This document shows, in pieces, positions 27,581 to 37,126 of a DNA stretch of 64,000 nt. Every line of letters begins with the position of its first letter. The stretch's first letter is position 1. This stretch comes from Methylovirgula sp. HY1 (GTDB lineage Bacteria; Pseudomonadota; Alphaproteobacteria; Rhizobiales; Beijerinckiaceae), in assembly GCF_019343105.1 (NCBI RefSeq), contig NZ_CP073764.1:434001-498000 (forward strand), in the 5' to 3' direction. The notes under the pieces were generated by a model. It worked only from the letters and a program-made list of their open reading frames with translations, made no database searches and was not told where the DNA came from. A program made the translations under genes and the position numbers.

Positions 27581-28150
27581 TCACCCTTCAATCCCTTCGG
27601 CATGCATCGCATTGCGACCCTCGCCTCTGATCCAGTATCGATGGATCACTCGCTCTGGCGAGCCGCAATATGGTCGGATGCTTTCCAATGCGCCGCCGGC
27701 CGCCTCGACGATCTTGATCGAGGCGCTATTGTCCGCCTCGCAAAGCAGCAGGAGATCGCCGACGCCTTGGCGGCGTAGTCTTTCGATACCGAGCGCCAAA
27801 GCGCGATGGCCGAAACCGCGGCGGCAAAAGGCGGGGTGGATCCCATAAGCGATATGCCCGGTGCGCGCCTCGGCCGGTGCGCCTATGTCAGGCCGCAGCG
27901 AAACCCGGCCGACATAATGCCGGCCGGCAACCAGCCAAAGCTGCTGATAGGCACTCGAATTGTCTGTCTGCCGTTGGATGACTGTCATCACATAGCGTTC
28001 GAGACGCCGCGTCATGGCTGCGAGCGCCGTCTCCGGCAGGCGCGGTCCAAGATTGGCCCGCGCCTCGTCCCTTTGCGCCTCGACATAGGCGGCGACGAAT
28101 TCGACGCTGGGCGTGACGAGCCGCGCCATGGCCGGCGTGATCGACGTCAC
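27581..28150 (-). CDS. GNAT family N-acetyltransferase
   Basis: A 189-residue protein with a GNAT core. The acetyl-CoA loop is IHPAFCRRGFGHRALALGIE, close to the R-x2-G-x-G/A pattern, followed by LLLCEADNSASIKIVEAAGG, the typical late strand-helix. The N-terminal 55 residues are helical and less conserved. The substrate cannot be read. It overlaps the upstream phosphoesterase gene by four bases (ATGA), so they form one transcript. The 3' ends of this gene and fic are convergent. Confidence 0.8.
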   Translation of the reverse strand: MTSITPAMARLVTPSVEFVAAYVEAQRDEARANLGPRLPETALAAMTRRLERYVMTVIQRQTDNSSAYQQLWLVAGRHYVGRVSLRPDIGAPAEARTGHIAYGIHPAFCRRGFGHRALALGIERLRRQGVGDLLLLCEADNSASIKIVEAAGGALESIRPYCGSPERVIHRYWIRGEGRNAMHAEGIEG

Positions 28151-28659
28151 TGCGTCCCTTTCCCGCGCTTGCGCGCAAGGATCGTGTCGAGCGTCACCGG
28201 CCGATAATCGAAAACATCGACGCCGACATCATATTGCCGCGTCGCTTCTTTCAGCCGGCCATGCGAATGGCCGTGCAGATCGATCGCGCCTTTGCCCATG
28301 TCGTGCCAGGTGCGGAACGGGTAATGGCAGAGGATGATGCGCTTGCCGTCGATCTCGAGTTCTCGATAGGGCGCGACGCTCGTCCAGCCCTTGGCCTCGA
28401 TCGTCGTCGGCGGATCATTATTGCCGATGATGAGATGTTTGCGGCCCTTGAGGAGGCCGAGCAATTCGCCGATGCGGGCGTCTTTCTTGGAGGCCGTGAC
28501 ATCGCCGAGATGATAAATGTCGTCCTCGGGGCCGACGGTTTCGTTCCAGCGCGCGATCAATGCCGCGTCATGCGCTTCGATCGTAGCGAAGGGACGATGG
28601 TCGATCCGGATTCGTCGCGCATCGTCGAAATGCGTATCGCTGGTAAAGAAAATCGTCAT
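28147..28659 (-). CDS. Calcineurin-like metallophosphoesterase
   Basis: A 170-residue single-domain enzyme with the metal-binding motifs in order: FFTSDTHFDD, YHLGDVT, IIGNNDPP, ILCHYPF and LHGHSHGRL. The form fits the small phosphoesterase family of phage/bacterial origin acting on nucleotides or RNA ends; the true substrate is unknown. ATG 28659 starts directly before the first motif. The stop overlaps the GNAT start. Confidence 0.88.
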   Translation of the reverse strand: MTIFFTSDTHFDDARRIRIDHRPFATIEAHDAALIARWNETVGPEDDIYHLGDVTASKKDARIGELLGLLKGRKHLIIGNNDPPTTIEAKGWTSVAPYRELEIDGKRIILCHYPFRTWHDMGKGAIDLHGHSHGRLKEATRQYDVGVDVFDYRPVTLDTILARKRGKGTQ

Positions 28660-28715
28660 GCGCAAGCTACTTTCGCGGCCATGAGCGAATGCCGTTCGCA
28701 CGGCCTCGTCGAAAC

Positions 28716-29963
28716 TCAGACCAGCATGCCGATGACGGTGCCGCTCATCAAGGTCGCGAGCGTGCCGGAGACGAGCGAGCGCAAGGCCAAAGTCACGATC
28801 TCCTGCCGGCGCTCCGGCGCCATCGCCGTCATGCCGCCGATCATGATGCCGACACTGCCGAAATTGGCAAAGCCGCAGAGCGCATAAGTCATGATGAGAC
28901 GGGCGCGGGGGCCGAGCGCCGTCGCCGGCAAATGCGCCAGATCGATATAGGCGACGAATTCATTGATCGCCGTCTTCGTGCCCATGAGCTTAGCGGCGGT
29001 TGCCGTTTCTTGTGGCGGAATGCCGATCAGCCACATGAGCGGTTGAAAGACGAAAGCAAACAGCCGTTGCAGGGTGATCGGCGCGGCGCCCCAATGCGGC
29101 AGCATGGCGAGCCCCATATTGACGAGCGTCACCAAGGCGACGAGCACGATCAGCATGGCGAGAATGCCGGCGAGAAAGCCGATGCCATCCTTGGTGCCGC
29201 GCGCGATCGCGTCCATGACGCTGGCAGGCGGATCTTCGACACTGAGCTTCGCATTGTCTTCTGGCTCCGGCCGGAAGGGAATCATCAGAGCCGCGACCGC
29301 GAGCGCGGCCGGCGTCGAAATGACGGACGCGATGAGAATATGGCTGAGCGCTCTGGGAATGACGCCGCCGAGCAGAGACGCATAAATCACCATCACCGTC
29401 CCGGCGATGCCGGCCATGCCGCAGCTCATCAGAGCGAAAAGTTCGCCGCGCGACATTTTCAAAAGATAGGGGCGCACCAGCAAGGGCGCCTCGATCATGC
29501 CGACGAAAATATGGACGGCGGCGCCAAGCCCCAGAGCGCCGCCGACGCCGAGGGTGCGTTGCAGGCCCCAGGCGAAAATGCCGACGATGCGCTGCAAAAT
29601 GCCCCAATAGAGCAGAAGCGAGGCAAGCGCGCTGATGACAAGCACCAAGGGAAATGCACGGAAGCCGAGAATATAGCTCGCGCCCGGCTGCGTCTCCGCG
29701 AAGGGCAGCGGCGCGCCGCCGAGATAGCCGAAGACCAGCGATGTGCCGGCATCGGTCGCCTTTTGCAGCGCGCCGACGGCGTCATTGACCAGAAGGAAAG
29801 CCTTGGCCGCCGGTTCGAATTTGACGAACAAAAGGGCGAGCCCGATCTGCAAGCCGACCCCGCCGAGGACAATGCGCCAGGGCGGCGCCCAACGGTCTTC
29901 GCTCAAGAGCCAAGCCATCAAGAGAAGGGCAAAAAGCCCGAAAAAGCCGTGCAGGATCGTCAT
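28716..29963 (-). CDS. nupC: NupC-type concentrative nucleoside transporter
   Basis: A 415-residue inner-membrane transporter of the CNT family. The signature parts are GLGAAVHIFVGMIEAPLLVR, a repeat-like MSCGMAGIAGTVMVIYASL, then LMGTKTAINEFVAY and YALCGFANFGSVGIMIGG. It imports nucleosides with an ion gradient. ATG 29963 begins a normal N-terminal helix; the longer frame to 30014 adds an unlikely tail. It is upstream of the phosphoesterase and GNAT genes on the same strand (gap 56 bases), so it may lead a three-gene unit. Confidence 0.9.
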   Translation of the reverse strand: MTILHGFFGLFALLLMAWLLSEDRWAPPWRIVLGGVGLQIGLALLFVKFEPAAKAFLLVNDAVGALQKATDAGTSLVFGYLGGAPLPFAETQPGASYILGFRAFPLVLVISALASLLLYWGILQRIVGIFAWGLQRTLGVGGALGLGAAVHIFVGMIEAPLLVRPYLLKMSRGELFALMSCGMAGIAGTVMVIYASLLGGVIPRALSHILIASVISTPAALAVAALMIPFRPEPEDNAKLSVEDPPASVMDAIARGTKDGIGFLAGILAMLIVLVALVTLVNMGLAMLPHWGAAPITLQRLFAFVFQPLMWLIGIPPQETATAAKLMGTKTAINEFVAYIDLAHLPATALGPRARLIMTYALCGFANFGSVGIMIGGMTAMAPERRQEIVTLALRSLVSGTLATLMSGTVIGMLV

Positions 29964-30086
29964 GTCTTCTCGCCCAACGCGGCCATCAATGGGCAAGAAA
30001 AATGCCGCAGGCAAGCCTGCGGCGAGAAGGGGACGGCACCGCGCCGGAGACGAGACTAACCCTAACCGACCAGTAAGCCTGGCCGA

Positions 30087-32519
30087 TCAGAACGTCATTT
30101 TGACGCCGGCAAAAGCTTCGAAGGGTGCGGAGATCGTAATCGAACGCGGGTTGTTCGAGGCGAAGAGCCCCGGCACCGGATTGCCGGTGATCTGGTTGGT
30201 CGTCGATGCCGTGTTGTAAAGCGCGCCAAAGACCGCGCCGCGCGAGTCGAGCGCATTGTTGATCAAGCCGTAGACCTGGAAGTTCTTGTTGATCTGATAG
30301 GAAGTGCGCAGATTGACAGTGGCAAATCCGGCCATCGGGGCCATCGAATTGTTCTCGTCGCCGAAATAATACTGGCTCGAACGATAGACGAGATCGGCGC
30401 CCACCTTCCAATTGGGGACGAGGGTATAGTCGAAGCCAATCTTGAACTTGTGGTGCGGGATGCCCGGCAGGTTGTTGCCCGGCAGGACCTGGATGTTGCC
30501 ACTGGCGTCGGCGGAGGGGTTGTATGGCGACGACAGCGCCAAGGGCGTCAGAAAAACCGCCTGGATATAGGAATAGTTGGCATAGACGTCCCATCTGCCG
30601 GTCGTATAGGTCGCGCCGGCATCAACACCTTGGCGCAGCGTGTCTCCCGCGTTGGTGTAATAGCCAAAACCAATGACGGTGGGGCTCGGCACGCTGTAGA
30701 TGTCGTTGAAATTCTCGGTCCTGTAGGCGCTGACGCTCCAGTCGAGTTGTCCGGGGCGCAGCCAGTCGACGTGATTGCTGCCTTTCAAGCCGGTCTCAAC
30801 CGTGCGGGAGACGATCTGTTTCAGCGGCGGGTCGGCGGCGAGGAAATTGTCGATCATGCACGGCTGGGTCGGACTCGCGCAGCCGAGCTCGAGCGGCGTC
30901 GGCGCGCGGTTGGCTTCCGAGTAGCTGGCATAGGCGGAAATGTCCGGCGTAATCTTGAACGTCACGCCGGCGACGGGATTGATCCGGTTGAAGTTGTTGT
31001 TTGCATTCAGATTGGGGTTCGTGCCGCTGAGATCCGTCAGATTGATGAATGCATCATTGAAACGCGCGCCGGCATGCAGCGCGAGCCTGTCGGTGACGTT
31101 GAAATCGTCGAGCACATAGATGCCGAGATAGGTGTTCTGGGCACTGAGATTGACCGGCGAGACATCGCTCTGCGGATAGTTGATGTACGCACCGGGATAC
31201 TGCCCAATCGTAAGGCTCGACGGCAGACTGCCGAGTTGGCTGTCGCCGCCGAAATGCGTCCAGCCGTTGTCGACGCTGACGCCAGCGGTGATGCTGTTCT
31301 TGTGGCCGAGGATCTGATCCGTGTCGGTCAGTTGCGCCGTCGTGCCGATTGTCTTCGTCGCCGTCCAGTTTCGATCGATTTCACCCATCGGCTGACCATT
31401 GGGTTGGCCTGGAGCGGGATCGACTATGGTCGTCGGGCTGCCGGGGGCATTGCAGAGATAACCGCCGCCGGCCGCACAATGAAAGAATTGGCTGGCATTG
31501 CCGTCGACATGCGCTTGCGCATAATTGCGGAAATAGACGTTGCCGTTGAACGTCAGCGTGCTGGAGATGTTCGACACATCCGAAAGGGTGATCATTTCCG
31601 CCGACGTCGTCGTTGTCTGCGGATTCGTCCAGATGGCGGCGTAGCCTTGTTGCGCAATGAGGTCGACCGGTGTCGATGAGGCGACGCCGAGCCCGTCCGC
31701 CCCGCCCGTCATGCTCAAGTGGACCTCATTGCCATTGGCGCGATAGCCGACGTCGCCATAGGCGCGCTCGACGTCCGATTGGCCATAATAGCGGAAGCCG
31801 TTGCTCCTGACGCCCTCGATTGCGACGTAGTAAGCCCAATCGCCCTTCTTCAGGCCATATTGGAGGGAGTCCTGCGTCGTATAATCTGTTCCGCCCTGAA
31901 GGTTGATCTCCGTGCCTTGCCAGGTGAAGCCGTTCTTCATGTTCATGACGACCGCACCGGCTAGGGCATTGAGGCCGAAGATCGGGTTGCCGGTGACAAT
32001 CTGCGCCGTCTCGATCGCCGTCGTGGGTATCAGATCCCAATTGACGATATCGCCGTAAGACTCGTTGATGCGAACGCCGTTCATATAGACGGAAAGGCCC
32101 TGCGGCGTGCCGGGAACCGGCGAAGCGGTTTGGCCGCGAAAATCGAGCGATTGCGAGAGCGGGCTGCCGCTGGCATTCGTTGTCGAGACGCCGGGCGTCC
32201 GGCGCGCCATATCTTCGGTGATCGTGCTTTGATTCAGATCTCCGATCTGCTGCGCATCAAGGGACTGAGTCTCGCTCGGAACATTCAAAGTGCTCTGGCC
32301 AGCGCCCAAGGGGCTCGTGGCGACGACTTCGACAGGGGCGAGCTGAATGGTCGGACTGGCTGTTTGGGCGAGAAGCGGCGTGGACGCAAGGAGCGCTGGA
32401 GCCATCACCAGCAAAAGCGACGTGGTCGTTCGGCTTGTTTTGCTTGCCTGCAGACGCCGGCGCGATGCTTCCGACCGGCCCGTTCGGCCGTCCCGGTCCA
32501 CAAAATGACTCTGACTCAT
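30087..32519 (-). CDS. TonB-dependent outer-membrane receptor
   Basis: An 810-residue receptor. A long basic N-terminus leads to a signal segment (about 33-52, ending LLAQ), then a plug domain with the TonB-box-like IQLAPVEVVATSP and the block GTPQGLSVYMNGVRINESYG, and a beta-barrel ending in FEAFAGVKMTF with the C-terminal aromatic of outer-membrane proteins. It should take up a large or scarce ligand such as a metal chelate. The plug type with GTPQGLSV occurs in many receptors of unknown ligand. Its neighbours are a NarL-type regulator and sensor kinase on the same strand. Confidence 0.92.
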   Translation of the reverse strand: MSQSHFVDRDGRTGRSEASRRRLQASKTSRTTTSLLLVMAPALLASTPLLAQTASPTIQLAPVEVVATSPLGAGQSTLNVPSETQSLDAQQIGDLNQSTITEDMARRTPGVSTTNASGSPLSQSLDFRGQTASPVPGTPQGLSVYMNGVRINESYGDIVNWDLIPTTAIETAQIVTGNPIFGLNALAGAVVMNMKNGFTWQGTEINLQGGTDYTTQDSLQYGLKKGDWAYYVAIEGVRSNGFRYYGQSDVERAYGDVGYRANGNEVHLSMTGGADGLGVASSTPVDLIAQQGYAAIWTNPQTTTTSAEMITLSDVSNISSTLTFNGNVYFRNYAQAHVDGNASQFFHCAAGGGYLCNAPGSPTTIVDPAPGQPNGQPMGEIDRNWTATKTIGTTAQLTDTDQILGHKNSITAGVSVDNGWTHFGGDSQLGSLPSSLTIGQYPGAYINYPQSDVSPVNLSAQNTYLGIYVLDDFNVTDRLALHAGARFNDAFINLTDLSGTNPNLNANNNFNRINPVAGVTFKITPDISAYASYSEANRAPTPLELGCASPTQPCMIDNFLAADPPLKQIVSRTVETGLKGSNHVDWLRPGQLDWSVSAYRTENFNDIYSVPSPTVIGFGYYTNAGDTLRQGVDAGATYTTGRWDVYANYSYIQAVFLTPLALSSPYNPSADASGNIQVLPGNNLPGIPHHKFKIGFDYTLVPNWKVGADLVYRSSQYYFGDENNSMAPMAGFATVNLRTSYQINKNFQVYGLINNALDSRGAVFGALYNTASTTNQITGNPVPGLFASNNPRSITISAPFEAFAGVKMTF

Positions 32520-32775
32520 GATCCCCCCAACGCAACTTCATCAATTTGGTGCGCCGCCATGCCTCCGCCCGTCGCCTTCAGAGAAGGACAAGAGCACGGC
32601 TGGAACATTTTATTTTTGCGCCACAATATAGCTTGAATAGAATGCGGCCTATAAGAATTCAAGTACGTGAACTGTAGGATATTTAGTCTGTGGTTCCGGC
32701 AAAATATTCATGGCGATGGAAAATATCATCTAGGATTTGGAAAAATTCCCGAGCCTCTGCCGGATGCGATTGAAC

Positions 32776-33426
32776 TCATCCTTTGGCTTTCAGCTCCACC
32801 GCGAATTTGATGAGCGCCGGGCTCGTGGCGAACCTGAGCTTCTGCTTGATTGAGGCGACCGTATTGGCGGCGGTCTTATAGCCTATGTCGAGAAGGCTTG
32901 CGATTTGCGAGAGGTTCTTGCCGTCGCCGAGCAGCGACACCACTTGCCTTTCGCGCTCGGTCAGCTCGCGGAGCGGATCGCTGGCGGGTTCGCGACTGGC
33001 GAGGGCCAGGGCCTGCGCCACCGATTGACCGAGATAGATGGCGCCGCTGCGCACTTTGTCGATCGCGGCCAGGATCGCATTTGGGTCGTCGTTCTTGGTG
33101 ATATAGCCGCGGGCGCCGAGATCGAGGGCGCGGGTGACGAAGCGGGCTTCCTCATACATGCTGAAGACGACAATTTGCGCGGCTTCATTATCGGCCAAGA
33201 GTTTCGGCATGATGTCGAAACCGCTCGTCTCGCCGAGGCCGATGTCGAGAATGACCACATCGGGATGGAAGCTCCGGTTGGCGGCGAGGCCTTCCTCGGC
33301 GGTGCTGGCTTCCCGCGTGTCGATGTCGGGACGGCGGCTGCAGATGCGGCGGCAACCGTCGCGCACGATCGGGTGGTCTTCGATGACCAGGACTTTGACC
33401 TGGTCGCTGAGGGCTTCTGTCATCAT
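32776..33426 (-). CDS. NarL/FixJ-family response regulator
   Basis: A 216-residue two-domain regulator. The receiver has VLVIEDHPIVRDG, the phospho-acceptor Asp in DVVILDIGLGE and Lys in GYITKNDD. The LuxR-type helix-turn-helix is LTERERQVVSLLGDGKNLSQ onward. The final helix reads YKTAANTVASIKQKL, slightly unlike the usual KTV-x2-H pattern. It is downstream of its kinase by 32-75 bases. The start is chosen at the first ATG of the MMTEALSD pair; the frame is open to 33468. It may control the TonB receptor gene that follows; this is inference. Methanol-gene regulators such as Paracoccus FlhR are of this class. Confidence 0.88.
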   Translation of the reverse strand: MMTEALSDQVKVLVIEDHPIVRDGCRRICSRRPDIDTREASTAEEGLAANRSFHPDVVILDIGLGETSGFDIMPKLLADNEAAQIVVFSMYEEARFVTRALDLGARGYITKNDDPNAILAAIDKVRSGAIYLGQSVAQALALASREPASDPLRELTERERQVVSLLGDGKNLSQIASLLDIGYKTAANTVASIKQKLRFATSPALIKFAVELKAKG

Positions 33427-33500
33427 GCGCGTCGCCATCTCGGCTCGTGTCATGCCGCATGACCTCATCCGAAAAGTCTCCCACTTTTCGAAGGCATGCT

Positions 33501-34940
33501 TCAGGTCGAAGCGGTGGATGCCGCCGTGGGCGCATGCGGCCGCGCGGAGGGTGCATGCGCCTCATCGTCCAAAGGAATGAATGCTCTGATCAGCGTTCCG
33601 CTGCAAGTCCCCTTGCTGATTTCGAGCCGGCCGCCGAGTTTGCGGACGCGTTCGCTCATGCCGAGGAAGCCGAAGCCGAAGCGGAAATCCGGCGCTAGCC
33701 CGATGCCGTCATCTTCGACTTCGATCAAAATAGAGGGCGGTTGAGCCGCGTCCGCGGTGCTGTCGACCGAAAGCGACACGCTCACTGATTTCGCCTTCGA
33801 ATGGCGCGCGACATTGGTGAGACATTCCTGAATGATCCGATAGCTCGTCAGGCTTGCTTCTTCGCCGAAAAGGCGCGGCGATTGCGATGTCTCTTGCGGC
33901 AGAGCGAGAGCACAGGAAATATCGCGATTAGTGGTCGCCCAGGATTCGACGAGTTGGCGAACCGCGTCGGTAAGCCCCATCTGGTGCAAGATGACCGGGC
34001 GTATGCGATCGAGTATGCGATAATTTTGCTTTTGGATCGAATCCGCGAGGCTGGAGATCGCTTGCGCGCGATCGACAATGTCCATGCGCGTCGCGGCGGC
34101 GTTCTGCGTCGCATCTTCTATGATGCAGGAAGCGGCGGCTCTGATCCCGAACAAGGATGCGCCGAATTCGTCATGCAGCTCCCGCGCGAGTTCCTTGCGT
34201 TCGGCATCCTGGACCGACATTAGGCGCTCGATCAAAAGTCGGTTATCCGCCTCGGTGCGGGCGAGCGAATGGGCGAGATGATTGAATTTTTGGCCAATCC
34301 GGCGCAACTCCTCGACCTCGATCTCGGCCAGCGCATCGAACTGCCCATGCTCCAGCCGGTCGAGGCCGTCGGCGAGATCGTGCAGGGGCTTCAGGGTAAA
34401 CCGCGCGGTCAGATAAAGCAGCGTCACGATGGCTACTGAAATCGCTGCGAGGAGAGCAGTGAGGAAAACCAGACCGGACCAGATTTCCGTGACTTCGTCG
34501 GCGGGGCGCGTCGACATCACCAAACGGCCGCGTTCAACGCCGCGGATCAGGACCGGAAAGATCTTGACGACCCGCGCCGGCTGGAAAAGGTGCAGGAACC
34601 AGTCCGGCGCGCGGGCTTCGTTGGTGTGATCGATACGCAGACCATGCGCCTGCGGCTGGTCCGGCTCATAGTGCACGCTAATGTGGCGCACATGTGCCAA
34701 TTCGTGGCGCAGCCGCGCCAAGGCTGCGTCCGGCTGTTGCGCGACTTCCATTTTTTCGAGCGCATATCCGATCAGAAGGCTGCCCATATTGACGCCTGAT
34801 TGGATCTCGGAGCCGATGCGGCTGCGCGCCGCGAGCAGAGTCACGCCGACGGCTGCGAGCATGCCGAGGAACAATATGCTCGAAGGGATGAGCACGACCC
34901 GCGTCCGCAAGGATCTGTGCGCCATACCGAACAGCGGCAT
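33501..34940 (-). CDS. Membrane sensor histidine kinase, NarX/UhpB-like (HisKA_3)
   Basis: A 479-residue kinase. A membrane helix at about 17-38, a periplasmic domain (40-155), a second helix (157-178), a HAMP linker, then the HisKA_3 dimerisation block ERKELARELHDEFGASLFG with phospho-acceptor His256, and an HATPase domain with NVARHSKAKSV (N box) and EVEDDGIGL plus GFGFLGMSERV. AAGGACG precedes ATG 34940. The C-terminal tail is Ala/Pro/His-rich and of low complexity. It forms a pair with the regulator downstream. The signal is unknown. Confidence 0.9.
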   Translation of the reverse strand: MPLFGMAHRSLRTRVVLIPSSILFLGMLAAVGVTLLAARSRIGSEIQSGVNMGSLLIGYALEKMEVAQQPDAALARLRHELAHVRHISVHYEPDQPQAHGLRIDHTNEARAPDWFLHLFQPARVVKIFPVLIRGVERGRLVMSTRPADEVTEIWSGLVFLTALLAAISVAIVTLLYLTARFTLKPLHDLADGLDRLEHGQFDALAEIEVEELRRIGQKFNHLAHSLARTEADNRLLIERLMSVQDAERKELARELHDEFGASLFGIRAAASCIIEDATQNAAATRMDIVDRAQAISSLADSIQKQNYRILDRIRPVILHQMGLTDAVRQLVESWATTNRDISCALALPQETSQSPRLFGEEASLTSYRIIQECLTNVARHSKAKSVSVSLSVDSTADAAQPPSILIEVEDDGIGLAPDFRFGFGFLGMSERVRKLGGRLEISKGTCSGTLIRAFIPLDDEAHAPSARPHAPTAASTAST

Positions 34941-35347
34941 GTTTTCGTCCTTTTGACTTTGTTGTTCGGCTGCGACGGACTACGGCCATCCTTTCGGCTT
35001 GCTTGTGCCATTATTGCTCGGCAAGGCCAAAACCGCTCGATCCTTTGATCTTTTTGTCTTTACCTCGCTTTTTGTCGGTTTGTCCGCATTTTCGATGGGG
35101 GGCCGGACGTGCAGGCATGGACCGCGCGGATCTCGCGATCACTCGGGCGCTCCGGGCGGAACGCCTGCGGGCATTCAATATGTTGGTGCATGGTTTGGGA
35201 AAATAGCTTGGAAAAGTTGAGCCGGGCTTCATGGACATGCTCTAAGAAGCCGTAGCGGGCGCCGCCCAAGCTGCGATTCCCCGCCGCATGAATTGAAGCA
35301 TGAGTCGGCGCGCCTGCGCGGCGCGTTCCGGGAGGACGGAAGACAGC
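34941..35347. other. Intergenic region between divergent sensor kinase and pyrH
   Basis: A 407-base gap with a T-rich tract around 35030-35090, and a possible very small gene (35117-35206) listed separately. It should contain promoters for the kinase operon and for pyrH-frr, but none could be assigned. Confidence 0.4.
35117..35206 (+). CDS. Possible 29-residue basic helical small protein
   Basis: A short frame codes for MDRADLAITRALRAERLRAF followed by nine residues. The regular Arg/Leu/Ala pattern predicts one amphipathic helix and resembles tiny Arg-rich proteins common in Rhizobiales, but the Shine-Dalgarno match is weak. It may be chance; conservation would decide. Confidence 0.25.
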   Translation: MDRADLAITRALRAERLRAFNMLVHGLGK

Positions 35348-36070
35348 ATGAAGGACTTCGGGCGCCAGTGGCGACGTATTATGGTCAAGCTGTCGGGCGA
35401 GGCCTTGATGGGGACGGGCAGCCATGGGCTTGACGCGCGGACGCTCGAAACGATCGCCGCCGACCTCGCCGAAGCGGCGCGGCGCGGGATTGAAACGGCT
35501 GTGGTCGTCGGCGGCGGCAATTTTTTCCGCGGTATCGCTGGTGCCGAGAAAGGCATTGATCGGGCTCGCGCCGACTCGATCGGCATGCTGGCGACCGTGA
35601 TGAATGCGCTTGCCATCGAATATGCGATCGAAAAGCAAGGACGTCCGGCGCGTGCCTTGTCGGCCGTGCCCATGCCGTCGATCTGCGAACCTTATTCTCG
35701 GCAAGCGGCATTGCATCATCTCGGCAAAGGCCGGGTCGTGGTGCTGGCCGGCGGCACCGGCAATCCCTTCTTTACAACCGACACGGGCGCGGCCTTGCGC
35801 GCGGCGGAACTCTCCTGCGACGCCATCTTGAAGGCGACACAGGTCGATGGAGTCTATTCGGCCGATCCGAAGCGTGATCCTAATGCGCGCCGTTTCGACG
35901 CCCTGACGCATGACGAGGCAATTGTGCAAAACCTCGCGATCATGGATACGGCCGCCTTCGCCATTGCACGCGAGAATCGCATTCCGATTCTCGTCTTTTC
36001 GATCAAGGAGCCTGGCGCGATTTGCGCCGCCCTGGATGGCTTGGGCAAAGCCACGCTCGTCCTGCCATGA
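35348..36070 (+). CDS. pyrH: UMP kinase
   Basis: A 240-residue amino-acid-kinase-fold protein of normal PyrH length. It has RIMVKLSGEALMG, VVGGGNFFRG, DSIGMLATVMNALAI, the ATP-binding LAGGTGNPFFTTDT and LKATQVDGVYSADPK. It makes UDP from UMP. GGGAGGACGGAAGACAGC precedes the ATG. It is separated from frr by 188 bases. The usual tsf neighbour is far upstream. Confidence 0.96.
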   Translation: MKDFGRQWRRIMVKLSGEALMGTGSHGLDARTLETIAADLAEAARRGIETAVVVGGGNFFRGIAGAEKGIDRARADSIGMLATVMNALAIEYAIEKQGRPARALSAVPMPSICEPYSRQAALHHLGKGRVVVLAGGTGNPFFTTDTGAALRAAELSCDAILKATQVDGVYSADPKRDPNARRFDALTHDEAIVQNLAIMDTAAFAIARENRIPILVFSIKEPGAICAALDGLGKATLVLP

Positions 36071-36258
36071 ACTCATTCTCGGCTGATCTAGCTTGTTCGA
36101 CTTGATTTGCCAAAAATGCTCTGATCAATGAATTCAGCCTTGCCGAATGGGATCGCGAAATCGGTTGTCGCGCGTGCAGGGTCCGAATGCCCTTTCCGAG
36201 AGTCGGGGCGAAAAGCGACAGCATGCCGCGCATGCGAGAAATCAATTAGGGTTCGACG

Positions 36259-36819
36259 ATGAGTGAAATTTTCGACATTTCCGACTTGAAACGGCGTATG
36301 CAAGGAGCGATCGCGGCGCTGAAGCACGAACTCGGCGGCTTGCGGACCGGCCGTGCTTCGGCCAGCCTCATCGAGCCGGTTCATGTCGAGGCCTATGGCC
36401 AATCGATGCCGCTCAATCAGGTCGCGACCATTTCCGTGCCGGAGTCCCGGATGTTGTCGGTGCAGGTCTGGGATAAGGGCATGGTCAATGCCGTCGATCG
36501 CGCCATTCGCGATGCGAATCTGGGCCTTTCCCCGACCATTGAGGGGCTGGTGCTGCGGATTCGGATTCCCGAACTCAACGAGCAGCGGCGTAAGGAAATG
36601 GCAAAGGTCGCGCATAAATATGCCGAGGAGGCACGTGTCGCCGTGCGGCATGTTCGGCGCGACGGCATCGATATTTTGAAGAAATCGTTGAAAGACAAGC
36701 TCATCAGCGAGGATGAGGAAAAGCGCTATCAGGCCGACGTGCAGAAATTGACCGATCAAAATATTGCCGACATCGACCGTGCTTTGGCCGATAAGGAGAA
36801 GGAGATCATGCAGGTTTAG
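36259..36819 (+). CDS. frr: Ribosome recycling factor
   Basis: A 186-residue RRF of exact family length, with [34 protein letters not shown] and the tip-hinge region; the C-terminal helix has [13 protein letters not shown] and [13 protein letters not shown]. With EF-G it splits ribosomes after termination. It follows pyrH, as in nearly all bacteria, and is followed by repeat R2. Confidence 0.96.
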   Translation: MSEIFDISDLKRRMQGAIAALKHELGGLRTGRASASLIEPVHVEAYGQSMPLNQVATISVPESRMLSVQVWDKGMVNAVDRAIRDANLGLSPTIEGLVLRIRIPELNEQRRKEMAKVAHKYAEEARVAVRHVRRDGIDILKKSLKDKLISEDEEKRYQADVQKLTDQNIADIDRALADKEKEIMQV

Positions 36820-36893
36820 AGGGCCGCGGCCGCAGCGGTTGGCGAGGGTGACCCGAAAGTGCCTGGCGGTCGCTGTTCATCGATTTTATTGCC

Positions 36894-37023
36894 TAGAGCA
36901 TGTTCCGGAAAATTTGCATGACTTTTCCGATATCCGATATCTCACTAAGAACATGCTCCAGCTTATTGATTTCGAAAGTTTTCCTCTCAATCGGGTGATG
37001 CTACCCGATCGGAAAACGCTCTA
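36894..37023 (-). repeat. Dispersed palindromic repeat, copy R2 (full, reverse orientation)
   Basis: It holds both modules: GAGCATGTTCC ... GAACATGCTC arms, the AGCTTATTGATTT spacer, then the CGGGTG hairpin ending GGAAAACGCTCTAG. Inside the first module an extra ATATCCGATAT palindrome replaces part of the usual loop. It lies 75 bases after frr and about 100 before uppS. Confidence 0.85.
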
Positions 37024-37126
37024 GTAGCGCTTTGACATCTGATCGTTTTGACGTGTCCGGCGTAATATGTGCGAGCTTGGGTGCGGACGCAGGTGTTCGG
37101 AGCCGCGATAAAGGATGATCTTGGGT

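Noticed and set aside
28689-30059. 456-codon open frame opposite nupC
   Set aside because: Shadow of a membrane-protein gene; the opposite strand has all CNT motifs.
30450-31679. 409-codon open frame opposite the TonB receptor
   Set aside because: No start site and no recognisable domain; the receptor reads through the whole region.
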